Shown piece by piece: positions 1 through 8,250 of a stretch of DNA of 64,000 bases. The stretch comes from Bradyrhizobium roseum (GTDB lineage Bacteria; Pseudomonadota; Alphaproteobacteria; Rhizobiales; Xanthobacteraceae): NCBI RefSeq assembly GCF_030413175.1, contig NZ_CP129212.1:6905001-6969000 (forward strand). Reading direction: 5' to 3'. The notes under the pieces were generated by a model that was not told the origin of the DNA, did not search any database, and was given only the letters and a program-made list of their open reading frames with translations. Position 1 is the first letter of the stretch. Each line of letters starts with the position of its first letter. The position numbers and the translations under genes were made by a program.

Positions 1-1
1 G

Positions 2-115
2 AAGGTGGCGTTCGAGAAGTTTTTCCTGCGCAAGATCAGGCTCGGGAACAGCGAGCCATTCTACGAGCGGTTCGTGCTCGAACAGCTCGGAATCCGGAAG
101 ATCAAGGCGGGCTAG
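2..115 (+). CDS. Sulfide:quinone oxidoreductase-like flavoprotein, C-terminal end (partial)
   Basis: Only the last 37 codons are present; the gene begins outside the window. The tail carries the pattern KVAFEKFFLRK and SEPFYERFVLEQLGI, which I recognise from the C-terminal membrane-associating end of sulfide:quinone oxidoreductases and related FAD/NAD(P) oxidoreductases. The stop codon is 21 bases before a thioredoxin gene, which is followed by a DUF2892 membrane protein; both fit a sulfide-handling operon. The identification rests on a short tail and on context, so it is tentative. Confidence 0.5.
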   Translation, partial: KVAFEKFFLRKIRLGNSEPFYERFVLEQLGIRKIKAG

Positions 116-136
116 AGCCGGCAAGGACAAGATGTC

Positions 137-583
137 ATGGGTTCAACACGCAACATCGTCTGTCCGCACTGCAGTGCGGTCAATCGCGTTCCGGTGAACA
201 AGCCGGCGACCGAAGCCCGCTGCGGCGGCTGTCACAAGGCGCTGTTCGAAGGCCATCCGGTGGCCGTCGACGGATCACGCTTGGACAAGCATCGCCGCGC
301 CAATGACATTGCGGTCCTGGTCGACGTCTGGGCGCCATGGTGCGGTCCCTGCCGCGCCATGGCGCCGATGTTCGAGCGCGCCGCAGCCGAACTCGAGCCC
401 GAGGTGCGGCTGCTCAAGCTCAACGCCGACGAGGAACAGCGCACCAGCGCAGAACTGGGCGTGTCGGGCATTCCGGCGCTGCTGCTGTTTCGTGGCGGCA
501 GACTGGTGGCGAAGACGGCCGGCGCGATGGATACCGGGAAGATCGTCGCATGGACCCGCGGCCAGCTCGCCAGCGCGCACTGA
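137..583 (+). CDS. trxC: Thioredoxin 2 (zinc-type TrxC)
   Basis: 148-residue thioredoxin of the TrxC type, a cytoplasmic dithiol reductant. Two CxxC pairs near the N terminus (C9/C12 and C29/C32) form the zinc ribbon typical of TrxC; the active site is WCGPC at residues 68-72, followed by the cis-proline region (SGIPALLLF). Length matches the family. It lies 21 bases behind the flavoprotein gene and 49 bases ahead of the DUF2892 gene on the same strand, so the three are probably co-transcribed; in this setting it may reduce sulfane-sulfur products of sulfide oxidation (inference). Confidence 0.92.
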   Translation: MGSTRNIVCPHCSAVNRVPVNKPATEARCGGCHKALFEGHPVAVDGSRLDKHRRANDIAVLVDVWAPWCGPCRAMAPMFERAAAELEPEVRLLKLNADEEQRTSAELGVSGIPALLLFRGGRLVAKTAGAMDTGKIVAWTRGQLASAH

Positions 584-632
584 GGTTACCACCGAACCAA
601 GCCAGCCAACCCTAATACAATGGAGAAGTGAC

Positions 633-836
633 ATGAATGTCGATCGTGCCGTGATGGCTTTCGCCGGAATCATGATCATGGTGAGCGTGCTGCTCGCCAT
701 TTACGTCAGCCCGTACTGGCTGGCGCTGACAGGCTTCGTCGGCCTGAACCTGTTGCAGGCATCGATCACCGGATTTTGCCCGGCGGCGATGATCTTCAAC
801 AAGCTCGGATTGAAATCCGGCAGCGCGTTTTCCTGA
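633..836 (+). CDS. DUF2892 (YgaP-type) inner-membrane protein
   Basis: 67-residue protein with two hydrophobic segments (about residues 7-30 and 31-50) and the GFCP motif before the last helix, as in the C-terminal membrane domain of rhodanese YgaP and in stand-alone DUF2892 proteins. These occur beside rhodanese, thioredoxin and sulfide oxidation genes. The start ATG at 633 has a good ribosome site (GGAGAAG, 6-7 bases upstream). It closes the operon, just before a bidirectional terminator. Confidence 0.8.
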   Translation: MNVDRAVMAFAGIMIMVSVLLAIYVSPYWLALTGFVGLNLLQASITGFCPAAMIFNKLGLKSGSAFS

Positions 837-887
837 TGGCGGCGGTCCCCCGTTTCGCCGGGGCGCCCGAACAACCAACCCCAGCAC

Positions 888-914
888 AAAGGGCGGCTCG
901 TTGAGCCGCCCTTT
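888..914. terminator. Bidirectional rho-independent terminator
   Basis: Perfect 12-base-pair hairpin: AAAGGGCGGCTC, loop GTT, GAGCCGCCCTTT. It has an A-run on one side and a T-run on the other, so it can work on both strands. It sits 51 bases past the DUF2892 stop and 23 bases past the convergent pckA stop, and so separates the two transcription units. Confidence 0.85.
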
Positions 915-937
915 CGATGGTCCAATCCCGATTTTTT

Positions 938-2551
938 CTATTCCGCCGCGAGCTTCAGGTCCGGCGCGGCCGCGAGAACGTCGGCATCGACCTGGGCTTC
1001 GAACTTGGCAAAGTTCTTCTGGAACATGCCGACCAGGCTGCGCGCGGTCTTGTCGAACTCGGCCTTGTCCTTCCAGGTGTTGACGGGATCGAGGATCTCG
1101 CTCGGCACGCCCGGCAGCGCGGTCGGCACCGCGAAGCCGAAATACTTGTCGGTGCGGAATTCGACATTGCGCAAGGACCCGTCGAGCGCGGCGGTGAGCA
1201 GTGCGCGCGTCACCTTGATCGGCATCCGGCTGCCGGTGCCGTATTTGCCGCCGGTCCAGCCGGTGTTGACCAGCCAGCAATCGACATTGTGCCTGGCGAT
1301 CAGCTCGCGCAGCATGTTGCCGTAGACGGACGGATCGAGCGGCAGGAACGGCGAGCCGAAGCAGGTGGAGAATTCCGGCTGCGGCTCGTTGCCGAGACCG
1401 CGCTCGGTACCGGCCACCTTGGCGGTGTAGCCGGACAAAAAGTGATACATCGCCTGCGCTGGCGACAGCTTTGCGATCGGCGGCAAAACACCGAAGGCGT
1501 CGGCGGCCAGCATCACGACGTTCTTCGGCTGGCCGGCGCGGCCGGTGCGCGAAGCGTTCGGGATGAAGTCGAGCGGATAGGCCGAGCGGGTGTTCTCGGT
1601 CTTCGAGCCGTCGTCGAAATCGGGAACGCGGGTGTCCTCGTCGAGCACGACGTTTTCCAGCACGGCGCCGAAACGGTTACTGGCGGCAAAGATCTGCGGC
1701 TCGGCTTCCTTCGACAGCTTGATGCACTTGGCGTAGCAGCCGCCTTCGAAGTTGAAGACGCCGTCGTCGCCCCAGCCATGCTCATCGTCGCCGATCAACG
1801 TGCGGTTCGGATCGGCCGACAGCGTGGTCTTGCCGGTGCCGGACAGTCCGAAGAAGATCGCGGTGTCGCCCTTCGGCCCGACATTCGCCGAGCAGTGCAT
1901 CGGCATGACGCCCTTGGCGGGCAGATAGTAGTTCAGCGTGGTGAACACCGACTTCTTCATCTCGCCTGCATAATAAGACCCGCCGATCAGGACGATCTTG
2001 CGGGCGAAATCGATCGCGACGACGTTCTCGGACTTGCAGCCGTGACGTTTCGGATCGGCGCGGAAGCTCGGCAGGTCGATGATGGTGAGTTCCGGCACGA
2101 AGTCGCGCAATGCCGACGCCACGGGGCGGATCAAGAGCGTGCGGATGAACAGCGAGTGCCAGGCGAGCTCGGTGAAGACGCGGGTCTTGATCTGGAAGCT
2201 CGGATCGGCGCCGCCGTACAGATCCTGCGCGTACAGCGTCATGCCTTCGGCATGCTTGAGGAAATCGGCATAAAGCGCGGAGAACTGATCCGACGTGATC
2301 GACTGGTTGCCGGCCCACCACATCTTTTCGGTAGAGGCGTCGCGAACCGTGAACTTGTCCTTCGGGCTGCGGCCGGTGAACTCGCCGGTGTCCGCGCACA
2401 GCGCGCCATCGGCCGACAACACCGCCTCGCCCGCGGAGAGCGAGTATTGATACAGCTGGGGCGCGCCGAGGTTCCAGTGCACCGTCTTGAGATTTTTTAA
2501 GCCGAACTTGTCGGCACCGAAGGCACCGTTGCGTAGACCCGTCTCTTGCAC
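938..2551 (-). CDS. pckA: Phosphoenolpyruvate carboxykinase (ATP)
   Basis: 537 residues, the usual length for ATP-dependent PEPCK, which converts oxaloacetate and ATP to phosphoenolpyruvate, the first committed step of gluconeogenesis from dicarboxylates. The kinase-1a P-loop [11 protein letters not shown] lies near residues 235-245; the substrate-binding RSPKDKF and the MHCSANVG metal/substrate region are intact. Translation starts at GTG 2551, preceded by a perfect AGGAGG eight bases upstream. In alphaproteobacteria pckA commonly lies beside chvI/chvG and the regulatory PTS, and ChvI has been linked to its expression; the same arrangement is seen here. A perfect FNR/FixK-type palindrome lies about 170 bases upstream of the start. 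Confidence 0.97.
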   Translation of the reverse strand: MQETGLRNGAFGADKFGLKNLKTVHWNLGAPQLYQYSLSAGEAVLSADGALCADTGEFTGRSPKDKFTVRDASTEKMWWAGNQSITSDQFSALYADFLKHAEGMTLYAQDLYGGADPSFQIKTRVFTELAWHSLFIRTLLIRPVASALRDFVPELTIIDLPSFRADPKRHGCKSENVVAIDFARKIVLIGGSYYAGEMKKSVFTTLNYYLPAKGVMPMHCSANVGPKGDTAIFFGLSGTGKTTLSADPNRTLIGDDEHGWGDDGVFNFEGGCYAKCIKLSKEAEPQIFAASNRFGAVLENVVLDEDTRVPDFDDGSKTENTRSAYPLDFIPNASRTGRAGQPKNVVMLAADAFGVLPPIAKLSPAQAMYHFLSGYTAKVAGTERGLGNEPQPEFSTCFGSPFLPLDPSVYGNMLRELIARHNVDCWLVNTGWTGGKYGTGSRMPIKVTRALLTAALDGSLRNVEFRTDKYFGFAVPTALPGVPSEILDPVNTWKDKAEFDKTARSLVGMFQKNFAKFEAQVDADVLAAAPDLKLAAE

Positions 2552-2722
2552 GAAGAAATCCTCCTCGAACCCGCGTTACTCGATACGCGCGCATGTCGCT
2601 TCACGCGCTCTGTCGCGGTAGCCCCTGAAAACAGCCTTCCGGCTTCGGTGCGGCGACCTAATACTGGTGAACGCGCTGCTTGCCAAGCCGATCCCCGCGA
2701 TTTGGTTTATGCGTGCGCGGAC

Positions 2723-2740
2723 GGTTGATCTGCATCAACC
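2723..2740. promoter_or_regulatory. FNR/FixK-type anaerobox
   Basis: GGTTGATCTGCATCAACC is a perfect inverted repeat (GGTTGAT, four-base spacer, ATCAACC) matching the TTGAT-N4-ATCAA consensus bound by FNR, FixK and Dnr proteins. Its centre is about 180 bases from the pckA start codon. The target could be pckA with a long leader or an unannotated transcript; the sequence does not say which. Confidence 0.6.
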
Positions 2741-2785
2741 GGATGCTGCGGTGCTTTTTGTCGGTTTGCCCTCGTGGTTGCGCGA

Positions 2786-2950
2786 TCATCCGCTGACGCC
2801 GGGATGCAAGAGAAAATGCTGCGCCGCACAATTGGAAAATTTCAACGCGCGGCGCGGGATCGGTTTCCAGCCAGCGCGCTCACGCGCAATGGCGATGACG
2901 CAGCTTTCGAATTCGGTGACCGTTAACAGCACCATCGCCTCGTCGGCCAA
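2786..2950 (-). pseudogene. Possible decayed gene fragment
   Basis: Reading the minus strand from TTG 2950 gives 54 codons (LADEAMVLLTVTEFESCVIA...), with strongly GC-rich third positions, like the real genes here. A second protein-like stretch (ALPNPLPLTEIQPRYWP) lies just upstream in a different frame and ends in stops. This looks like a frameshifted remnant, but I do not recognise the family and the case is weak. Confidence 0.25.
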
Positions 2951-3114
2951 TAGCGCGGCTGAATCTCCGTCAGCGGCAGCGGATTCGGCAGTGCGGCATC
3001 ATCGGGAAATTCGAGGGTGCCGGGATTTCATGCGGGCTTTCGGCAGGTCACCTTCGCGCATCGGCCGATAGGTCGCGCCAAGTTCCGCGCCCGCTCAAAT
3101 CCGTCCCGTTACCC

Positions 3115-3849
3115 TCAGCCTTTGGCTCGCGCCTCGCCCGCCAGCCGCACCAGCATCTTGCGCAAGCCCACGGCGCTCGTCACTCGCTCGGGGAAATCGA
3201 GCCGCAGCGTGGCGCCGGCGGCTTGCATATCCATTCCGTCGGGGTCGCAGCCGGTGCAGCGCCAATCGGCGGATTCGGCGCCCAGCAGCCTTGTCGCAAT
3301 GAGATTCATCGCGTCGCGATGATCCTCGTTCATGTGCTCGACCGCGCCCTGCTCGGCTTCGAGCAATTCGGCGGCGTCGCCGATTTCGGTCAGAAACTGC
3401 GCCGGCTCGAGGTCGATGATGCGGCCAAAGCCGGCCACCAGGTGCAGGCCCGACGGCGCGATGCGAAAGAACGAAAAGTCCTTGAAATCGACAAAGGCCT
3501 CCGCGGACGGATGCGCGTTGAGGTAGCGCCGGCGCAGGGTTTTTGCGACCTCGCCGACAGCCTCTTCGGCGCGCCCCGCCAGCATGATTCGCGCGCCTTC
3601 CAGCGGATCGCCGGCGACGCGTTCGTCCAGCATCAGCGACACGCGGCCGTCGCCGAGAATATTTTTCGTATGCAGCGCGAGCCGCGAAATCAGCAGGACC
3701 GGGGACGCGTCGGGATGGCTGGCGACGTTGACCAGCGAGCAATAGGGGGCACCGCTTTCGGGCAGAAGGGTGGCAAGCGCGCCCTGCCGGCTGCGGCGGA
3801 GCAGCGAGCGCGCGAGTTTGGAAGCATCAAAATCAGGGATCGGCTGCAT
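3115..3849 (-). CDS. HugZ-family haem utilisation / pyridoxamine 5'-phosphate oxidase-like protein
   Basis: About 244 residues. The N-terminal half is a split-barrel flavin/haem-binding fold (GALATLLPESGAPYCSLVNVASHPDASPVLLIS), and the C-terminal half is a DUF2470 domain (EHMNEDHRDAMNLIA), the layout of HugZ-like proteins. HugZ members bind haem and some degrade it; related proteins only bind FMN, so the reaction is not certain. I chose ATG 3849; a TTG at 3867 would add six residues. It is divergent from chvI across a 217-base gap. Confidence 0.75.
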   Translation of the reverse strand: MQPIPDFDASKLARSLLRRSRQGALATLLPESGAPYCSLVNVASHPDASPVLLISRLALHTKNILGDGRVSLMLDERVAGDPLEGARIMLAGRAEEAVGEVAKTLRRRYLNAHPSAEAFVDFKDFSFFRIAPSGLHLVAGFGRIIDLEPAQFLTEIGDAAELLEAEQGAVEHMNEDHRDAMNLIATRLLGAESADWRCTGCDPDGMDMQAAGATLRLDFPERVTSAVGLRKMLVRLAGEARAKG

Positions 3850-4066
3850 GGTTAGTTTCCGGGCCAACTTATTGCAAAAAAGGCCTTTTCTCGGCCAGAG
3901 GGGGTGCTATACGGGGTACGGCGTATCGCCGCAGGAGCGTTTTGCGGAACTCGGTCACACTTCAGCCTAGCTTGCATTGCTCGTTGACCGCGTACGAAGC
4001 CAATTTATGCGGCGTCTGGCTGGACTGACCGCCGTTTAAGCCACTCTCTTATTCGAAAGCAGGCTC

Positions 4067-4768
4067 ATGCCCACAATCGCCCTGGTCGATGATGACCGCA
4101 ACATTCTGACTTCCGTGTCGATCGCGCTCGAAGCCGAAGGCTATCGAATCATGACCTACACGGACGGAGCGTCGGCGCTCGACGGCTTCCGCACTTCGCC
4201 GCCGGATCTCGCGATCCTCGATATCAAGATGCCGCGGATGGACGGCATGGAAACCCTGCGCCGGCTGCGCCAGAAATCCGATCTGCCGGTGATCTTCCTG
4301 ACCTCCAAGGATGAAGAGATCGACGAATTGTTCGGCCTCAAGATGGGCGCCGACGATTTCATCCGCAAGCCGTTCTCGCAACGTCTTCTGGTCGAGCGCG
4401 TCAAGGCCGTGCTTCGCCGCGGCCAGCCGAAAGACCCGACCGCCGTGCCGAAGGAGCCGGATGCGCGCGCGCTCGACCGCGGCCTGCTGCGGATGGATCC
4501 GGAGCGGCACACCTGCACCTGGAAGAACGAGCCGGTGACGCTGACGGTGACGGAATTTTTGATCCTGCAGGCGCTGGCGACCCGGCCCGGCGTGGTGAAG
4601 AGCCGCAACGCGCTGATGGATGCGGCCTATGACGACCAGGTCTATGTCGATGACCGCACTATCGACAGCCACATCAAGCGGCTGCGCAAGAAGTTCAAGG
4701 TGGTCGACGACGACTTCGAAATGATCGAGACGCTGTACGGCGTCGGCTATCGTTTCAAGGAAGCCTGA
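4067..4768 (+). CDS. chvI: Response regulator ChvI
   Basis: 233-residue OmpR/PhoB-type regulator. Receiver domain: acidic pocket at D8-D10, phospho-acceptor D52 (AILDIKMP), conserved Thr and Lys (LTSKD, RKPFS). The C-terminal winged helix follows ([32 protein letters not shown]). With ChvG it forms the acid/envelope-stress two-component system that is essential or nearly so in many Rhizobiales. It is followed after 100 bases by chvG and then by PTS genes, the usual alphaproteobacterial order, which supports the name. Confidence 0.95.
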   Translation: MPTIALVDDDRNILTSVSIALEAEGYRIMTYTDGASALDGFRTSPPDLAILDIKMPRMDGMETLRRLRQKSDLPVIFLTSKDEEIDELFGLKMGADDFIRKPFSQRLLVERVKAVLRRGQPKDPTAVPKEPDARALDRGLLRMDPERHTCTWKNEPVTLTVTEFLILQALATRPGVVKSRNALMDAAYDDQVYVDDRTIDSHIKRLRKKFKVVDDDFEMIETLYGVGYRFKEA

Positions 4769-4868
4769 TCTGCGTCTTGTGGGCGGAAGTGCCGGCTGAC
4801 ACATCCGCCCGTTCGGCGTAGAAAGCGTAGAGTTACACAGCGGCGTATCACAACCGGTAGCTCGACCA

Positions 4869-6686
4869 TTGCTAGATCGAACGCAGCCCGATTCAACGCT
4901 GAACCACGAGGATGCTTCGGAGCTCCGCGATCGGGATCGCGCAGCCGAGGATAATGCGGGTGAACGGGGCTGGCGACGACCGCTCGGCTGGTTCCGCCGG
5001 GCCGGGCAGTTCTTCTTCGCGCTTTCGTTCTCCAGCCTCACGCGCCGCATCGTCTCACTCAACCTCGCAGGCCTCGTCGCGTTGGTGGCGAGCATTCTCT
5101 ACCTGTCGCAGTTCCGCGCCGGCCTGATCGACGCCCGCGCGCAGAGCCTGCTGGTGCAGGCGGAAATCATCGCCGGCGCGATCGCCGCCTCCGCCACCGT
5201 CGAAACCAACACGATCACCATCGATCCGGACCGCCTGCTCGATCTCAAGCCCGGCGAGAGCTACGGCGCGCCGGATGAATCCTCGGGCCTCGATTTCCCG
5301 ATCAACCCGGAGCGCGTGGCGCCGGTGCTGCGGCGGCTGATCTCGCCGACCAAGACGCGGGCCCGCATCTATGGCGGCGACGGCGGCATGATCCTCGACA
5401 GCCGCAGTCTCTATGGTCGCGGCGATGTGCTGCGGTTCGAACTGCCGCCGCCTTCGACCGAGAAGCCGGGCTTCGTCGAACGCGCCACGATCTCGATCCG
5501 CACCTGGCTCAATCGCGGCGACCTGCCGCTCTATCGCGAGCTTGGCCCGGAGAACGGCAAAGGCTACCAGGAAATCGTGCAGGCGCTCGATGGCGTCAAG
5601 AGCAGCATGGTGCGCGTCAACGACCGCGGCGAGGTGATCGTCTCGGTCGCGGTGCCGGTGCAGCGCTTCCGTGCCGTGCATGGCGGGCTGATGCTCTCGA
5701 CCCAGGGCGACGATATCGATCAGATGGTGACCGCCGAACGGCTCGCGATCCTGAAAGTCGGCGGCGTCGCCTCCGCCGTCATGATCGTATTGTCGCTGCT
5801 GCTGGCGAGCACGATCGCAGGTCCGGTGCGACGGCTCGCCGACGGCGCCGAGCGCGTCCGCCGCCGCATTCAGACCCGCGTCGAGATTCCGGACTTCACC
5901 CGCCGCCGCGACGAGATCGGCCATCTCTCCGGCGCGCTGCGCGACATGACCAACGCGCTGTACAGCCGCATCGAGGCGATCGAGATGTTCGCCGCGGACG
6001 TCGCCCATGAACTGAAGAACCCGCTGACCTCGCTGCGGTCGGCGGTGGAGACGCTGCCGCTGGCGCGCAACGACACCAGCCGCGCCCGCCTGCTCGAGGT
6101 GATTGAACACGACGTCAAGCGGCTCGACCGCCTGATCTCGGACATCTCCGACGCCAGCCGCCTCGATGCCGAACTGCAGCGCCAGGACATGGCGCCGGTC
6201 GATCTGCGGCGGCTGCTGACGACGCTGACCTCGGTCGCCAACGAGACCAGGCTGGGCCACGATGTCGCGGTCGAGGCGCGTTTCGAGGGCCGCGGCGCCA
6301 CCGACACGTTCTCGGTGCCGGGCCATGATTCCCGGCTCGGGCAGGTGATCTCCAACCTGCTGTCCAACGCGCAATCGTTCTCCGCGCCGGGCGGCAAGGT
6401 ACGCGTCGCCTGCCGCCGCGTGCGCTCGGAAATCGAGATCGTCGTCGACGATGACGGGCCTGGGATCGGCGAGGACGCGCTGGAACGCATCTTCGAGCGC
6501 TTCTACACCGACCGGCCGCACCAGGGCTTTGGCCAGAACTCGGGACTCGGGCTGTCGATCTCCAAGCAGATCATCGAGGCGCATAACGGGCGGATCTGGG
6601 CGGAGAACCGCCACGGCCCGGCCGATGCCGACGGCAAGCCGACCGTGGTCGGCGCGCGCTTTGTGGTACGGCTTCCCGCGCCATGA
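4869..6686 (+). CDS. chvG: Sensor histidine kinase ChvG
   Basis: 605 residues. A first membrane segment (about 60-80) is followed by a periplasmic sensor domain, a second segment near 290-315, HAMP, and a HisKA/HATPase core with H-box ADVAHELKNPLTS, N-box QVISNLLSNAQSF, G1 DDDGPGIG, F-box ERIFERFYT and G2 GLGLSISK. It should phosphorylate ChvI. Translation appears to begin at TTG 4869; no in-frame ATG lies near the N terminus. Its stop overlaps the hprK start (ATGA), so the two are translationally coupled. Confidence 0.94.
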   Translation: MLDRTQPDSTLNHEDASELRDRDRAAEDNAGERGWRRPLGWFRRAGQFFFALSFSSLTRRIVSLNLAGLVALVASILYLSQFRAGLIDARAQSLLVQAEIIAGAIAASATVETNTITIDPDRLLDLKPGESYGAPDESSGLDFPINPERVAPVLRRLISPTKTRARIYGGDGGMILDSRSLYGRGDVLRFELPPPSTEKPGFVERATISIRTWLNRGDLPLYRELGPENGKGYQEIVQALDGVKSSMVRVNDRGEVIVSVAVPVQRFRAVHGGLMLSTQGDDIDQMVTAERLAILKVGGVASAVMIVLSLLLASTIAGPVRRLADGAERVRRRIQTRVEIPDFTRRRDEIGHLSGALRDMTNALYSRIEAIEMFAADVAHELKNPLTSLRSAVETLPLARNDTSRARLLEVIEHDVKRLDRLISDISDASRLDAELQRQDMAPVDLRRLLTTLTSVANETRLGHDVAVEARFEGRGATDTFSVPGHDSRLGQVISNLLSNAQSFSAPGGKVRVACRRVRSEIEIVVDDDGPGIGEDALERIFERFYTDRPHQGFGQNSGLGLSISKQIIEAHNGRIWAENRHGPADADGKPTVVGARFVVRLPAP

Positions 6687-7207
6687 TGACGCAGGGCGCG
6701 AGCGTCCACGCTTCCGCCGTGCGGGTGGGAGACCGCGCCGTGCTGATCCGCGGCCCCTCAGGCGCCGGCAAATCGCGGCTGGCCCTCGACCTGATTCTCG
6801 CCGGACGCGCCGGACAGCTTCCGCAGGCCGTTTTGGTCGGCGATGACCGTGTCCATCTCGACACAGTCGCCGGACAATTGCGCGTCCGCCCGGCGCCAAA
6901 ACTGGCCGGTCTGATCGAGGTCCGAGGCCTCGGCGTTAGGCATTGCGACTTTGTTGAGGAGGCCGTCGTCGGACTGGTCGCCGATCTTGGGGCCCCCGAT
7001 GCGGAGCGGCTGCCGCCGCCGGAAGCGCTCTTTATTCGCTTAAACGGTGTCTTGATACCGAGAATCCCTATAGGGAATGGTTATGCGCCCCTCCCCCTGA
7101 TTGCAGCGGCATTGATAACAACTGCGAGTTCGGACGCCGTCAGACCTTCGGATGATTGTCCGAAGGGATTTGGTAACCATATAAGCCCCAATATCGCCAC
7201 TGATTAA
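6683..7207 (+). CDS. hprK: HPr kinase/phosphorylase, short alphaproteobacterial form
   Basis: 174 residues, lacking the N-terminal domain of the ~310-residue Firmicutes enzyme; alphaproteobacterial HprK is normally this short. The P-loop GPSGAGKS is near residues 25-32, the catalytic acidic pair sits in VGDDRVHL, and the HprK signature region reads EVRGLGV. It should phosphorylate and dephosphorylate HPr on its regulatory serine. It overlaps chvG by four bases, tying PTS output to the ChvG/ChvI system. Confidence 0.92.
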   Translation: MMTQGASVHASAVRVGDRAVLIRGPSGAGKSRLALDLILAGRAGQLPQAVLVGDDRVHLDTVAGQLRVRPAPKLAGLIEVRGLGVRHCDFVEEAVVGLVADLGAPDAERLPPPEALFIRLNGVLIPRIPIGNGYAPLPLIAAALITTASSDAVRPSDDCPKGFGNHISPNIATD

Positions 7208-7339
7208 ACCGGCACAGGCCTCACTGTTTACCGCCAAGTACTGGAACAATAGCCGAGATGCCCTCTTGCGCGGGGCCTCTGGATGGTCAAAGTGGCGCGT
7301 TCGTGCGGTGCACCAAAAAGCACCCGCGAGGAGTTTCCG

Positions 7340-7741
7340 ATGATTGGTCTAGTGCTTGTGACCCATGGGCGCCTTGCTGACGAGTTCAAGGCAGCGCTCG
7401 AACACGTAATGGGTCCGCAAAAACAAATCGAAGCCATCACGATTGGAGCCGAAGACGACTCCGATCTCTGTCGCAGCGATATCATCGAAGCGGTGAATCG
7501 CGTTGACAGCGGCGATGGTGTCGCCATTCTCACCGACATGTTCGGCGGCACACCCTCAAACCTGGCGATTTCCTGCATGAGCCGTCCCAAAGTGGAAGTG
7601 CTCGCAGGCATCAATCTTCCGATGCTGGTCAAACTTGCCAAGGTGCGCGAGGAGCGTTCGCTTCCCGACGCCATCGCGATGGCGCAGGAAGCCGGTCGCA
7701 AATATGTGACCATCGCCAGTCGCGTCCTCGCCGGCAAATGA
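7340..7741 (+). CDS. PTS EIIA component, mannose family
   Basis: 133 residues of the EIIA-Man fold, with the phospho-accepting histidine in VTHG (H9) and a conserved DMFGGTPSN motif. No EIIB, EIIC or EIID gene is nearby, so it is most likely a regulatory terminal phospho-acceptor rather than part of a sugar transporter, as is usual for this gene in alphaproteobacteria. The start ATG 7340 follows a GAGGAG ribosome site; the longer frame from 7283 has none. The stop overlaps the HPr start. Confidence 0.92.
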   Translation: MIGLVLVTHGRLADEFKAALEHVMGPQKQIEAITIGAEDDSDLCRSDIIEAVNRVDSGDGVAILTDMFGGTPSNLAISCMSRPKVEVLAGINLPMLVKLAKVREERSLPDAIAMAQEAGRKYVTIASRVLAGK

Positions 7742-8064
7742 GCGACGACGCCGAGCCCGAAAAGGAAGTCGGGCCGAGCGTGCCGGCAGGCGCCGTTTCA
7801 CGGGACCTTCTGATCATCAACAAGCGCGGCCTGCATGCGCGGGCCTCGGCGAAATTCGTCCAGCTGGTCGAGAAGTTCAGCGCCGAGGTCTGGGTGACGC
7901 GCGGCGGCGAGACCGTCGGCGGCGCTTCCATCATGGGCCTGATGATGCTGGCGGCCGGACCGGGAACCACGGTGACGGTTTCGGCGATCGGCCCGGAGGC
8001 ACAGCAGGTGGTCGACGCCATCGCCGCGCTGATCGCCGACAAATTTAACGAAGAAGGCGTGTGA
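7738..8064 (+). CDS. ptsH: Phosphocarrier protein HPr
   Basis: 108 residues with an N-terminal extension of about 20. The PTS phosphorylation site is the histidine of GLHARAS (H33); the HprK regulatory serine is in GASIMGLMML (S64). It overlaps the EIIA gene by four bases (ATGA). With HprK and EIIA it makes up the regulatory branch; enzyme I is not in the window. After the stop comes a hairpin-rich repeat. Confidence 0.95.
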   Translation: MSDDAEPEKEVGPSVPAGAVSRDLLIINKRGLHARASAKFVQLVEKFSAEVWVTRGGETVGGASIMGLMMLAAGPGTTVTVSAIGPEAQQVVDAIAALIADKFNEEGV

Positions 8065-8083
8065 GGCGCGACGGCTTGTTCTT

Positions 8084-8245
8084 ACCTCGTCCCCGCTTGC
8101 GGGGAGAGGTCGGATCGCTATTGCGATCCGGGTGAGGGGGCACCGGACTATCCACTCGCACCAGAGTTCGCGGTGAGACCCCTCACCCCGACCCTCTAAG
8201 AGCAAGCTTCGCTTGTCTCGACCCGCAAGAGCGAGGCGACGGAGA
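8084..8245. repeat. Hairpin-rich intergenic repeat, copy A
   Basis: A run of inverted repeats including CCCCGCTTGCGGGG and GGATCGCTATTGCGATCC, then GGGTGAGGGG and GAGTTCGCGG and the complementary ACCCCTCACCC. A related copy with the same ordered blocks lies at 32205-32356. It matches the general look of dispersed palindromic repeats in Bradyrhizobium-type genomes and fills the gap between ptsH and the SDR gene. Confidence 0.75.
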
Positions 8246-8250
8246 AAAAA

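Larger units (their letters stand above)
2552..3114. other. 563-bp intergenic region upstream of pckA
   Basis: No convincing complete gene. It contains the pckA leader, a perfect FNR/FixK-type palindrome (2723-2740) and, on the minus strand, a short protein-like stretch that may be a decayed gene (2786-2950). The plus-strand open frames here are Ser/Ala/Arg-rich and unlike coding sequence. Confidence 0.6.

Noticed and set aside
917..2500. 527-codon open frame antisense to pckA
   Set aside because: Mirror frame of a certain gene; Arg/His/Gly-rich with no family pattern.
2667..3071. 134-codon open frame upstream of pckA
   Set aside because: Low-complexity Ser/Ala composition; the other strand has the better coding character.
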